DNA of 51,151 nucleotides from Leptolyngbya sp. BC1307 (GCF_002286735.1 NZ_NRTA01000032.1:1-51151); one strand, 5' to 3'; shown: positions 36,011 through 44,836, counted from the stretch's first letter. Numbers and translations are program-made. The notes: a model not told the origin generated them from the sequence alone.

Positions 36011-36055
36011 GGTCTGAATTCCCCTTTTGTATCCGGTTCCGGTTCCACCGCCTTC

Positions 36056-38728
36056 TCAGGCAGAGCGTCGGGCTACCTTTTCCCAACTATCTTCTAAAAG
36101 ACTATAGAGCACGGGCACCACCACCAGGCTCAGTAACGTAGAAGTCAGCAGCCCGCCAATAATCGCCACGGCCATCGGCTGACGCAGCTCCGAGCCTGCG
36201 CCCAACCCTAGCGCGATCGGGATCATCCCCAGCACAGTAGAAGCCGTTGTCATCAAGATAGGCCGCAGCCGCACCAGCCCCGTCTGCAAGATGGCCTCGG
36301 TGCGCTTCATGCCCGTGCGCCTGAGCTGATTGGTGTAGTCCATCATTAGCAGTGCGTTTTTATCGAGCAGCCCGAGCAAAAACAGCAGCCCGAGCACCGA
36401 CACCAGGCCAAAATCGCTCTGAGTGACCAGCAGCGCCAGCATCGCCCCGACCACAGACAGTGGCAGCGTCAGCCCAACCACCGCCGGTTCTAGCAGCCGC
36501 CCAAACGGGATCAGCAGCACCGCCAACATACAAACGACGGCAAAAGCCAGCGTTCTCCCAAAGCTGCCCAGCACTTCACCAATGCGGGCAGAGTCGCCGC
36601 CTAGGTCGATGCGAATGTCGGCAGGAATAATAGACTGGGCAATCTCTACCACCTGATCGGTAGCGTCTCCCAAGGCTTTACCCTCGCTCAGATTGGCGCT
36701 GATAAAGGCTACTCGCTCACCGTTTTGGCGGGTGATTTCAACAATTTGCTCAGGGGTATTGTCTTCTCCAGAAAGGCTGACATCGGCAAAGCCGGGCAAA
36801 CCTTCAACTTCTGCTTTGACTTCAGCAGCGGCTTGATCGAGCGTTGCCAAATCGTCGCCGAGTAGGGCCACTTGCAAAGGCTTTTCGCCACCAGTATCGA
36901 CAAACTGAACGTCTTCGATGCTGGTGATGAGGTCGCTTTGCTCGGGTAGATCCTGGCGAAGCTGGGTTTGGACGGCGGCGGTGTCACGGGTGCGATCGCC
37001 CTTCAATTTGATATAAAGACTGCCCTGATTAGGTCGCCCCTGTCCGCCTGCAGTTGTCAGCACCGAGTCCACTTCTGAGAGTTGAAATACTGTGTCTTCT
37101 AGCGGTTCAGCCGCTGCCAAAGTTTGCTGCAGTAGCTGCGCTCTCGGGTCAATAGAGGAAGGATTGGCTTGGGGATCTTGTAATGGCCCGCCCGCCGGTC
37201 GGGGCTGAGATTGGGCCAGCGGTACCGTGTAATTGAGATAGAATTCACCCCGATCAAGCTGCGGGATAAAGCCTTGAGGAATCAGCGGAATGATGGCAAT
37301 CCCGGCGATGAAACTAGCGATCGCAATTCCTACCACATTCCACCGATGCGCCAGCGACCAGGCTAGTAAGCGGCTATAGCTACGTTCTAACCAGGAGACA
37401 GGCGCTGCCTGACCACCACCTTGATCGGCCTCTGTTGGCGGCAATCGTCCTGGTTTCAGCCAGTAGGCCGCCAGCACCGGAGAGAGCGTCCGCGCTACCA
37501 GCAGAGAAATCAGCACCGCTGCCGATACGGTCAGGCCGAAGGGTTTAAAAAACTGCCCAATCGTGCCGCCCATAAAGGCCACGGGCAAAAATACTGCTGC
37601 GATCGTCAGTGTAGAGGCCGATACCGTCAGGCCAATTTCTCGCGTGGCAATCAGTGCCGCCTGACGCGGACTGTGCCCCAGCTCAATATGCCGGATGATA
37701 TTTTCTAGCTCCACAATGGCATCATCTACTACAATGCCAATCACCAGCGCCAGGGCTAGCAGCGTAATCGTCTCCAGGTTAAAGCCTGCCACCGCCATGA
37801 CGATGCAGGTACCTAGCAGCGAGAGCGGAATCGCCAGGGCGGTAATTAGCGTGGCCCGCCAGCTACGTAAAAAGGCAAAGATTACCAAAACGGCAATGGC
37901 GATCGCCCCAATCAGCGAGCTAATCGTCGCCTGCGTTGCCGCCCGAATGTACTCCGCCTGACTTGCCGCCAGCGTAAACTGCACCTGCGGCAGGTCGCTT
38001 TCCAACTGCTGCACGGCAGATTCTACGCGGTCTACCACCTCTAGCGTATTCGCATCGCCCTGCTTCACCACCTGCACCGCCAGCGCCGTCTGACGGTCAA
38101 AGCGCACCAGCGTCGGTGAGTTTTGCAAAGCAGCTAGCGATCCCTCCAATTCGTCTGGCTGCGCTTGAACGCCTGTGCCTCGCAGATCTACCCGGAGAAC
38201 GCCGGAAATTTCTTGCAGTACGGGCAGAATTTCAGCTTCCGCCAGGTCTGCCAAGTCGGTTAGCGATAGGCCCTCACTCGAAAGCGCATAGCTAATGGCC
38301 GTGGCCTCATTGAGATTCAGCGGAATAATGTCGTAACTAGCCGCTGGCGGCAGTTCGACCTCGCCCAGCGCTTGCTCAACAGCAGCCCTATCTTCATCGA
38401 GTGCCGTACCAACTTTAAACCGCAGATTGATGACGGTGCGACCCGCCGATGTCGATGAAACGGTCTTGTTAAGCGGCTCTAGCGATCGCAGCTGATCTTC
38501 CAATGGAATGGTTAACTGCGTCTCGCTTTCTAGCGCGGTCTCAATCGGCGCAGTGGCACTGACCACCACGACTGGAAAAGTAATGTCAGGAAAAAGGGCG
38601 TACTTGAGGGAACTCAAAGCAAATAGGCCCGCTACTGCGATCGCAATCCAGCAGCAAACGGTCACCCAAGAATGCTGAATTGCAATCCTGGAGACGTTAA
38701 ACCGATCTCGAAACGAAGTAGGGGCCAT
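36056..38728 (-). CDS. RND transporter lacking docking subdomains
   Basis: An HAE/AcrB-type RND protein of 890 residues where about 1040 is normal. Helix 4 keeps the proton-relay pair D334-D335 (GIVVDDAIVELEN) and helix 10 keeps K790 (G-L-L-D-K-N-A-L-L), so it should be proton-driven. The first porter loop jumps from ISGVLRVDLRGTG (about 174-186) almost straight to F-D-R-Q-T-A-L-A-V-Q-V-V. The second jumps from S-L-S-G-E-D-N-T-P-E-Q-I-V-E-I to N-G-E-R-V-A-F-I-S-A-N-L. In AcrB the docking subdomains DN and DC lie at these two points. No periplasmic adaptor gene is adjacent. The operon position points to lipid handling. Confidence 0.88.
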   Translation of the reverse strand: MAPTSFRDRFNVSRIAIQHSWVTVCCWIAIAVAGLFALSSLKYALFPDITFPVVVVSATAPIETALESETQLTIPLEDQLRSLEPLNKTVSSTSAGRTVINLRFKVGTALDEDRAAVEQALGEVELPPAASYDIIPLNLNEATAISYALSSEGLSLTDLADLAEAEILPVLQEISGVLRVDLRGTGVQAQPDELEGSLAALQNSPTLVRFDRQTALAVQVVKQGDANTLEVVDRVESAVQQLESDLPQVQFTLAASQAEYIRAATQATISSLIGAIAIAVLVIFAFLRSWRATLITALAIPLSLLGTCIVMAVAGFNLETITLLALALVIGIVVDDAIVELENIIRHIELGHSPRQAALIATREIGLTVSASTLTIAAVFLPVAFMGGTIGQFFKPFGLTVSAAVLISLLVARTLSPVLAAYWLKPGRLPPTEADQGGGQAAPVSWLERSYSRLLAWSLAHRWNVVGIAIASFIAGIAIIPLIPQGFIPQLDRGEFYLNYTVPLAQSQPRPAGGPLQDPQANPSSIDPRAQLLQQTLAAAEPLEDTVFQLSEVDSVLTTAGGQGRPNQGSLYIKLKGDRTRDTAAVQTQLRQDLPEQSDLITSIEDVQFVDTGGEKPLQVALLGDDLATLDQAAAEVKAEVEGLPGFADVSLSGEDNTPEQIVEITRQNGERVAFISANLSEGKALGDATDQVVEIAQSIIPADIRIDLGGDSARIGEVLGSFGRTLAFAVVCMLAVLLIPFGRLLEPAVVGLTLPLSVVGAMLALLVTQSDFGLVSVLGLLFLLGLLDKNALLMMDYTNQLRRTGMKRTEAILQTGLVRLRPILMTTASTVLGMIPIALGLGAGSELRQPMAVAIIGGLLTSTLLSLVVVPVLYSLLEDSWEKVARRSA

Positions 38729-38794
38729 ACCAGCAGGACTTAGGTTTTTAGCGTGCGATCCGATCGCGCTTCTATAGTATCAATAGATACAAAG

Positions 38795-39631
38795 CTAGCT
38801 GGCAACTTGGGCGATCTGCTCCTTAGTAATCTGGCCGACAATGGCCAGCACATCGCTACGGCTGAGCTTCTCTCTGCCTTGAGAAAGCGCGTCAAGCGTA
38901 CCGTGTGCCAGCGCTAGCGGAATGCGGCAAAACGTCAGCGCCGGGCCTTTAGGTAAGGTGGCTGTATAGGCATCTGCCAGCGCCAAGTTGCGGCGGGCAT
39001 AGCGCTGCATGTCAGCGTCTGTCCAGCCGTTGGGGTAAAAGTCTACGCCTCGGGTCATATCTTCAGCGTGGTTGCGCAAAATATTGACTGACTGTAGACC
39101 CCGCCCAAAGCCAATCGCCTCGGTGCGGCTAGTCTGAGTTCCATCGTGCCAGGCCCACAGATCAGACAGCATCAGGCCCACCGCCCCCGCCACGCTAAAC
39201 GAATAGCGATTGAGATCCGCCTCATCTTGAATCAGCCAGTTGCGCTCTGCCCAGTAGGCCATCCGGTCGGCCATCGCCGCTGTCGCATCCCAGATACGCG
39301 GTGAAATCGTCGCCGGGGCCAGCAGCGCCCACTCGCCAATTCGCAGCGTCACCTCTTCCAACTCTGCCCCGCCATCTTTCAGCCCGACCGCAAAATCATC
39401 TGCGGCAGAAGTTGCTGTCCCTGCCTGCAAATTTAAGCTGAGCTGCCTGAGTAGCTTGGACTTAAGAACAAAATCCATATCGGCATGATCTTCAATCTGG
39501 TCAATCGCCCGCATACACAGGTAGGCAGACGCTACAGCTTCTTTAAGACCTGAAGGCAATAGGCTGATAGGAATAAAAAAAGTTCGGCTGGTTGCTTTCA
39601 ATAAAGCCAGAGCGGGATCGACAGGTAGCAT
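38795..39631 (-). CDS. Squalene/phytoene synthase family protein
   Basis: A 278-residue class I isoprenyl head-to-head synthase. In the hopanoid pathway such enzymes supply squalene from two farnesyl diphosphates. The first Asp-rich motif is D44-Q-I-E-D48 (CMRAIDQIEDHAD) and the substrate loop SRTFFIPI is present. The second motif reads N187-H-A-E-D191 (VNILRNHAEDMTRG), so the usual first Asp is Asn. YSFSVAGAVG matches the family core. It may be a one-enzyme squalene synthase; phytoene synthase is less likely by context. GGAGAG precedes the ATG. It opens the leftward operon, with the RND gene 66 bp behind. Confidence 0.82.
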   Translation of the reverse strand: MLPVDPALALLKATSRTFFIPISLLPSGLKEAVASAYLCMRAIDQIEDHADMDFVLKSKLLRQLSLNLQAGTATSAADDFAVGLKDGGAELEEVTLRIGEWALLAPATISPRIWDATAAMADRMAYWAERNWLIQDEADLNRYSFSVAGAVGLMLSDLWAWHDGTQTSRTEAIGFGRGLQSVNILRNHAEDMTRGVDFYPNGWTDADMQRYARRNLALADAYTATLPKGPALTFCRIPLALAHGTLDALSQGREKLSRSDVLAIVGQITKEQIAQVAS

Positions 39632-39788
39632 AGTTCTCTCCTCATATACACTACGGATAATGTAGTGATTGCTATATAGAATAATTAATGGTGGGTTAAT
39701 TTTGAAGTAGCTAATTTTGCCACGATAGGATAAAAATTCAAATAGTCTAGAAATTAAATAGCTAAAAATTCAAAGGACTTAAGCATTC
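39632..39788. promoter_or_regulatory. Divergent promoter region of the hopanoid island
   Basis: An AT-rich spacer between the squalene-synthase-type gene and hpnH. It contains CACTAC-n7-GTAGTG (39649-39667), a 6-bp-arm inverted repeat just upstream of the leftward gene, and two copies of TAAAAATTCAAA (39731-39742 and 39763-39774) just upstream of hpnH. TATATAG/TATTCT-like -10 boxes lie near 39675. These are candidate operators, not proven. Confidence 0.45.
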
Positions 39789-40802
39789 ATGGGCATTCAT
39801 CTCCAGCAGGCGGTCTCAGTCGGCCAATACCTCGTGTCTCAACGTCTTAGAGGTCGCAAGCGGTATCCTCTGGTACTCATGCTAGAGCCGCTGTTTCGAT
39901 GCAATTTGGCCTGCTCTGGCTGCGGAAAAATTCAGCATCCAAAAGAAATTCTTAAGCAAAATCTTTCTCCTCAAGAATGTTTTGATGCGGTTGAGGAGTG
40001 CGGTGTGCCGGTAGTTTCTATCCCCGGCGGTGAGCCCTTGCTGCACCCTCAAATTGACGAAATTGTACGGGGATTAGTCGAGCGTAAAAAGTTTGTCTAC
40101 CTCTGTACAAACGGACTGCTGCTAGAAAAAAGCCTGGATAAGTTTGAGCCCTCGGCTTACTTGAGCTTTAGCATTCATCTCGACGGACTGAAGGAACTGC
40201 ACGACCACTGCGTAGACCGCAAAGGCGTGTTTGAAACGGCGATCAGCGCCATTCGTGCGGCCAAGGCCAGAGGCTTTCGGGTGACGACCAATACCACTGT
40301 ATTCCAGGGCACCGATCCCAAAGAAATTCAAGATCTGTTTGACTACCTGACTGAAATTGGGGTAGATGGCATGATGGTCTCTCCTGGGTACAGCTACGAA
40401 TGGGCCCCCGACCAGGATCACTTTCTGCAAAAAGAACAGACCAAAGCGCTGTTCCGGGAGATCCTAGCGCCTTTTAACAGCGGCAAAAAAGCCTGGCAGT
40501 TTAATCACAATCCGCTCTTTTTAGATTTTTTGATCGGCCAAAAAGACTACGACTGTACGCCTTGGGGCAGCCCTAGCTACAGCGTATTGGGCTGGCAAAA
40601 GCCTTGCTACCTGCTAAATGAGGGGCACTACAAAACTTTTCAAGAGCTGCTCGATCAGACCGACTGGGATAGCTACGGCGCAAAAAGCGGCAATCCTGAA
40701 TGCGCAAACTGTATGGTTCACTGCGGCTATGAGCCCACGGCGGCAGCAGATGCGATGCAGCCTCGGAATATGGCGCGATCGCTCGGCAGTCTTTTCGGCT
40801 AA
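39789..40802 (+). CDS. hpnH: Adenosyl-hopene transferase HpnH (radical SAM)
   Basis: Radical SAM enzyme that joins a 5'-deoxyadenosyl group to diploptene, the first step of the C35 hopanoid side chain. The cluster motif is C38-x3-C42-x2-C45 ([12 protein letters not shown]). [10 protein letters not shown], the SAM-binding strand, follows. C-terminal cysteines lie in D-C-T-P-W-G-S-P and [12 protein letters not shown], the layout of the HpnH family. The 337 residues match the usual length. It starts the rightward unit, and the sulfotransferase gene begins 5 bp after its stop. Confidence 0.93.
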   Translation: MGIHLQQAVSVGQYLVSQRLRGRKRYPLVLMLEPLFRCNLACSGCGKIQHPKEILKQNLSPQECFDAVEECGVPVVSIPGGEPLLHPQIDEIVRGLVERKKFVYLCTNGLLLEKSLDKFEPSAYLSFSIHLDGLKELHDHCVDRKGVFETAISAIRAAKARGFRVTTNTTVFQGTDPKEIQDLFDYLTEIGVDGMMVSPGYSYEWAPDQDHFLQKEQTKALFREILAPFNSGKKAWQFNHNPLFLDFLIGQKDYDCTPWGSPSYSVLGWQKPCYLLNEGHYKTFQELLDQTDWDSYGAKSGNPECANCMVHCGYEPTAAADAMQPRNMARSLGSLFG

Positions 40803-40807
40803 ATCCT

Positions 40808-41917
40808 GTGCCCTCTTCTACCCAGCCCCGCCTGCTGCACCCCCTCATGGGTGCAAATCTAAAGACGCTTACGGCCCTCCTTCGCCAAAATGGGCCGGGG
40901 CGCTACCCGGTGCATCTCTCTATCATTCTAGGAACTGCGCTGCTGCGCTGGCCTTTCTCAACGTACGAACGCTGGCAGGTGGCGCGTTCTCCGCTACCTG
41001 AGCAGACCAAATCTCCTATTTTTATCGTGGGCCACTGGCGTAGCGGCACGACATTTTTGCACAGCGTACTGTGTCAGTCGCCTCAGTTTGCCTATACCTC
41101 ACCGCTAGCCGTAGGTTTACCTTGGGACTTTCTCACCCTGGGCAATGGGCTACAGCCAATTTTAGAGCGAGCCCTGCCCAAAGATCGATTTATTGACCGG
41201 GTGCCGGTGAACCCAGATTCTCCCCAAGAGGACGAGATCGCCTTAGCTAGTATGCAACTGCTGTCGTTCTACCACGGCCTGTATTTTCCCCAACGCTTTA
41301 CCCAAAACTTCAACGCCGGGATTTTTTTTGAGGGCTGTAGCGAATTAGAAATTGAGCGCTGGCAGCAGGCAATGGTTCACTTTTGCAAAAAGCTTCAGCT
41401 CCAAAACCCCGACCAGCAGTTGCTGATCAAAAATCCGGTTTACACCGCCCGCGTGCAGCGGCTGCGTCAGCTCTGGCCAGATGCCAAGTTCATTCACATC
41501 TATCGCAATCCCTATGTTGTCTTTCGCTCCACGCTAAATTTTTACGCCAAGCTTTTTCGAGAACTGTCTTTGCAGCCTTTTGAGCATGTCCCAGTCGAAG
41601 AGATTGTGCTGGAGAGCTACCCTAAGATGATCAATCAGCTTTTGCAAGATACTGAGTCTTTGCCCAAAAAAGATTTTATCGCGCTCCAGTTTGAAACGTT
41701 TGAAGCTCAGCCGATTGAACAGCTCTCTCAGGTTTATGAGCAGCTAGAGTTAGCGGGTTGGGAAGATGACCTGCCTGCTTTTCAGCGCTATCTCGACTCA
41801 CAAAAACACTATCAGAAGAACCAATATTCTTTTCCTAAAGAGATGATTGAACAGGTGAGCGATCGCTGGCAACCTTTGATTGATCGCTGGGGCTACGAAC
41901 CTCCTACCTGTTCGTGA
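40808..41917 (+). CDS. Sulfotransferase family protein
   Basis: A 369-residue PAPS-dependent sulfotransferase-fold protein. The 5'-phosphosulfate loop is I-F-I-V-G-H-W-R-S-G-T-T-F-L-H at about 71-85, and the 3'-phosphate site is FIHIYRNPYVVFRSTLNFY with R233 and S241. Both are intact. The acceptor is unknown; its place right behind hpnH suggests a hopanoid or a lipid made with it, by inference only. The start is GTG 5 bp after the hpnH stop; an ATG at 40847 is the alternative. The stop lies 24 bp from the convergent gntR-type gene. Confidence 0.85.
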   Translation: MPSSTQPRLLHPLMGANLKTLTALLRQNGPGRYPVHLSIILGTALLRWPFSTYERWQVARSPLPEQTKSPIFIVGHWRSGTTFLHSVLCQSPQFAYTSPLAVGLPWDFLTLGNGLQPILERALPKDRFIDRVPVNPDSPQEDEIALASMQLLSFYHGLYFPQRFTQNFNAGIFFEGCSELEIERWQQAMVHFCKKLQLQNPDQQLLIKNPVYTARVQRLRQLWPDAKFIHIYRNPYVVFRSTLNFYAKLFRELSLQPFEHVPVEEIVLESYPKMINQLLQDTESLPKKDFIALQFETFEAQPIEQLSQVYEQLELAGWEDDLPAFQRYLDSQKHYQKNQYSFPKEMIEQVSDRWQPLIDRWGYEPPTCS

Positions 41918-41928
41918 TTATCTATTCG

Positions 41929-41950
41929 CGGCAGGTCAAGTTAGCTGCCG
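41929..41950. terminator. Hairpin between convergent sulfotransferase and gntR-type genes
   Basis: CGGCAG (41929-41934) pairs with CTGCCG (41945-41950) over a 10-base loop. It overlaps the last codons of the regulator gene and could end rightward transcription. No T-run follows. Confidence 0.35.
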
Positions 41951-42657
41951 TTCCCTTTAATCGTCAGCGAGTAGCAAAATCGGTCTGCTCGCGAGATGGT
42001 CTCGCCGTATAAAATCGGCTGCTGACTGGTGTAAGTGGTGTAGCGATAGACAATCAGCGGCTGTCCGATCGGCACCTCTAAGTAGCCGCTCATCTCGTAG
42101 TCGGCGTGCGTGCATTCGATCACAGCGTCAATGCGCTCAATAGCGATCGCATTGGCTTCTAAGGTCGGAAAGGTCATTTTCTGCTTGAGCTGCGCCCCCA
42201 GTCTCTGGCCCAATTCTGGCAAAATGTAGGTGATATCGATAGCTCCTACCGCCCCATCCATCCGCAGCAGCTTCTTTTGCAAATAGGCTATCGGCTGATC
42301 GGTGAGCTGCAAGATGGCTTGCACGGCCTTGGGCGGACGCACTTTTCTAAAGGTCAGGTTTTCAAACGTAAAATTCATGCCTTTGCGGGCAATGTCTTCC
42401 TCTAAAAAGACTAGCGGGCTAGAGAGTGAGTAAGCCACCTTCTGCTGAGGCGTGACAAATACCCCTTTGCCCTGCTGCGCCTGAACCAAACCCTGACTAA
42501 CCAAATTGGTAATTGCCTGCCTGGCGGTGATGCGGCTCACATCATATGTTTTCATTAGCTGATGTTCGCTCGGCAGCTTTTCGCCGGGCCGATACTTGCC
42601 TGCTTCAATCTGGCCGCGAAGCTGCTCAGAGATACTGATATGTAAAGGAACGGTCAT
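41941..42657 (-). CDS. GntR-family regulator (HutC/UTRA type)
   Basis: A 238-residue transcription factor. Residues 1-68 are the winged helix: L-R-G-Q-I-E-A-G-K-Y-R-P-G-E-K-L-P-S-E, then YDVSRITARQAITNLVSQGLV. Residues 85-235 form a UTRA ligand-binding domain (FENLTFRKV, IAYLQKKLLR, LEVPIGQPLIVYRYTTY). The effector is unknown. It is divergent from the fatty-acid desaturase gene, and a perfect 14-bp palindrome lies in the shared spacer, so control of that gene and of itself is likely. Confidence 0.9.
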   Translation of the reverse strand: MTVPLHISISEQLRGQIEAGKYRPGEKLPSEHQLMKTYDVSRITARQAITNLVSQGLVQAQQGKGVFVTPQQKVAYSLSSPLVFLEEDIARKGMNFTFENLTFRKVRPPKAVQAILQLTDQPIAYLQKKLLRMDGAVGAIDITYILPELGQRLGAQLKQKMTFPTLEANAIAIERIDAVIECTHADYEMSGYLEVPIGQPLIVYRYTTYTSQQPILYGETISRADRFCYSLTIKGNGS

Positions 42658-42758
42658 AGTCAGCAGGTTAGGAGCAGCAGGCTATAGAGCTAAACGACTC
42701 ATTTTTTTGTATAGCCACGTACAGATTGTTATAGCAGGCTTGCGTGTGTTACGCTCAG

Positions 42759-42772
42759 CTTGTTATAACAAG
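42759..42772. promoter_or_regulatory. Perfect palindrome, candidate GntR operator
   Basis: CTTGTTATAACAAG is identical on both strands. A diverged copy (ATTGTTATAGCAGG, 11 of 14) lies at 42725-42738, 34 bp away centre to centre, about three helical turns. Their place between gntR-type and desaturase genes fits a dimeric GntR binding site. Confidence 0.6.
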
Positions 42773-42842
42773 TGATAATACGAGGCTAGCTTTTCTCGTC
42801 AATCAGCTACGTTTTACCCTCATCATCTTCAGCGTGCAGCAG

Positions 42843-43769
42843 ATGTTAACTACCGTGCAATCTTCCGCTTCAGCCAGCTTTAATCCGCGTCAGCTTCTAT
42901 CACCTGCCGAACTCACCCCTTTAAACCAACGATCTAATCTGGCGGGTACCGGCCGATTGGCTGCGCACCTAGCAGTCATGGCGGTGAGCGGCTACCTCTG
43001 GGAAACGGCTCCCGGTTGGCTGGCGCTCCCGGCGCTGGTGGTGTACGGGGCGAGTTTGGCCTTCATGTTTTGTGCGGTGCATGAGTGCGTCCATCGAACG
43101 GCGTTTGCCAATACTCGGGCGAATGATGCGATCGCCTGGCTAGCCGGACTGCTGTCGTTCTATAACAGTACCTTCTACCGGCACTATCATAAGTGGCACC
43201 ATCGCTACACCCGAGTGCCGGGTAAAGATCCTGAGTTAGAAGATCCTGAGCCGAAGACGTTGAGCCAATACCTCTGGCATCTCACGGGCTTCTCTTGGTG
43301 GATAGGTAAGATCAAAGGTCACCTCAGAGCGGCTTTAGGAGACTTGGACGACTGCCCTTTTTTATCTGACAGCGCTCGCAGAGAAGTCATACGCTCGACC
43401 CAACTACAGTTAGGCACCTACATCGCTGTTGGACTGATTGCTGCCGCCATCGGACATCCCTACTTTTTGGTCACGGGCTGGCTCTTGCCGCTAGCCGTCG
43501 GACAGCCGCTTTTGCGATTTGTTCTCTTAGCTGAGCATACCGGCTGCACTTATGGCGACAACTTGCTCACCAATACGCGCACAACCCTCACCCTTTGGCC
43601 GCTGCGACTGCTTATGTGGAACATGCCTTACCATGCCGAGCACCATCTCTATCCGTCGATTCCTTTTCATGCCTTGCCTCAGGCTCACCAAACGCTAAAA
43701 CAACATTTTGCCTCGGTAGATTCCGGATATCTGCGCGTTAACCAAAAGATTGTGCAACAGCTGAGTTAG
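42843..43769 (+). CDS. Membrane fatty-acid desaturase family protein
   Basis: A di-iron membrane desaturase/hydroxylase of about 308 residues. The three histidine boxes are H80-E-C-V-H84, H116-K-W-H119-H120 and H264-A-E-H267-H268, with about four to six membrane helices around them; LLAEHTGC adds a further conserved histidine. Regiochemistry and substrate cannot be told: acyl lipid, carotenoid-like and other substrates all occur in this superfamily. The frame is open to a GTG at 42744, but that start would overlap the palindrome; ATG 42843 is preferred. It is probably controlled by the divergent GntR protein. Confidence 0.85.
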   Translation: MLTTVQSSASASFNPRQLLSPAELTPLNQRSNLAGTGRLAAHLAVMAVSGYLWETAPGWLALPALVVYGASLAFMFCAVHECVHRTAFANTRANDAIAWLAGLLSFYNSTFYRHYHKWHHRYTRVPGKDPELEDPEPKTLSQYLWHLTGFSWWIGKIKGHLRAALGDLDDCPFLSDSARREVIRSTQLQLGTYIAVGLIAAAIGHPYFLVTGWLLPLAVGQPLLRFVLLAEHTGCTYGDNLLTNTRTTLTLWPLRLLMWNMPYHAEHHLYPSIPFHALPQAHQTLKQHFASVDSGYLRVNQKIVQQLS

Positions 43770-43831
43770 CCGCTGGCATTGATTAGCGCTCAGGATCTCT
43801 CCGCTCATCTCTAGCCCGGTTTTTCCCTGAT

Positions 43832-44836
43832 ATGGCCTCCCCCCACCGTTTTACTATCAAAGCTTTTCAGCTACAGTGCGGCGCAGTTCTCCCTGAGGCC
43901 GATCTGGTATACCAAACCTACGGCCAGCTAAATCCTTCTCGTACCAACGTCATTCTCTACCCCACTTCCTACGGAGCGCAGCATACCGATGTTGACTGGT
44001 TGATACGTCCAGGTGGCATCTTAGACCCGGCAGACTGGTTTGTGATCATGCCGAATATGTTTGGTAACGGCCTTTCTACCTCGCCTAGCAACTGTGAACA
44101 GGCTCAGCAACCCGGCTTTTATTTCACGCACTATGACAACGTTCGGGCTCAGCAGGCGCTGCTAAACAGTCTGGGTATAGAGCAGTTAGCGCTGGTCTAT
44201 GGCTGGTCGATGGGGGCGCAGCAGGCGTATCACTGGGGTGTGCTCTATCCGGAGCAGGTCAGGCGGATTGCGGCGCTGTGTGGTACCGCCAAAACCACCG
44301 ATCACAATCGTATTTTTCTCTACAGTTTGCGGGCGGCTTTACAGGGTGACCCGGCTTGGAAGGGCGATCGCTTTGAGGGCATACCCGAGCGTGGATTTCA
44401 CACCTTTACTCAAATCTATGCAAGCTGGGCGGCTTCGCAGGCTTATTACCGGGCCAAGCCCTATCTAGAATGGGGGTACGAGTCTTTAGAAGACTATTTG
44501 CTACGCAGTTGGGAAGCGGGCTATCGCAAACGCGATCCGCATAATTTGCTAGCGATGATTGAGACCTGGCTACGCTGCGATGTCAGTGATAATCCGGTTT
44601 ACAACGGCTACTATGAGCAGGCACTGATGTCTATTGCCGCGCAAACGCTGGTGATGCCTGCGACCACCGATCTGTACTTTACACCAGCAGACTGCGAGGC
44701 GGAGGCTGCGCTGATTCCACACAGCGAGTATCGACCCATTCCTTCAATCTGGGGTCACCGGGCGGGCAATCCCTATCAAAACGCTGAAGATGAAACCTTT
44801 ATCAAACAAGCTATTGAAGATCTGTTAAGCCGTTAG
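43832..44836 (+). CDS. MetX-like alpha/beta hydrolase
   Basis: A 334-residue alpha/beta-fold protein of the homoserine O-acetyltransferase-like group. The nucleophile elbow is G-W-S126-M-G-A-Q-Q; an acid is offered by T-T-D-L-Y-F and the histidine by S-I-W-G-H-R-A-G. L-V-Y-Q-T-Y-G-Q-L-N and P-N-M-F-G-N-G-L-S-T-S-P-S-N are typical of MetX-like proteins. Many such proteins are not true MetX, and no met gene is nearby, so I leave the substrate open. The start lies 62 bp after the desaturase stop. Confidence 0.8.
   Translation: MASPHRFTIKAFQLQCGAVLPEADLVYQTYGQLNPSRTNVILYPTSYGAQHTDVDWLIRPGGILDPADWFVIMPNMFGNGLSTSPSNCEQAQQPGFYFTHYDNVRAQQALLNSLGIEQLALVYGWSMGAQQAYHWGVLYPEQVRRIAALCGTAKTTDHNRIFLYSLRAALQGDPAWKGDRFEGIPERGFHTFTQIYASWAASQAYYRAKPYLEWGYESLEDYLLRSWEAGYRKRDPHNLLAMIETWLRCDVSDNPVYNGYYEQALMSIAAQTLVMPATTDLYFTPADCEAEAALIPHSEYRPIPSIWGHRAGNPYQNAEDETFIKQAIEDLLSR

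Noticed and set aside
36056-38728. Reading the RND gene as a frameshifted or deleted pseudogene
   Set aside because: The frame is continuous, the relay residues are intact, and the two missing segments are matched in the two halves, which fits evolved loss better than decay.
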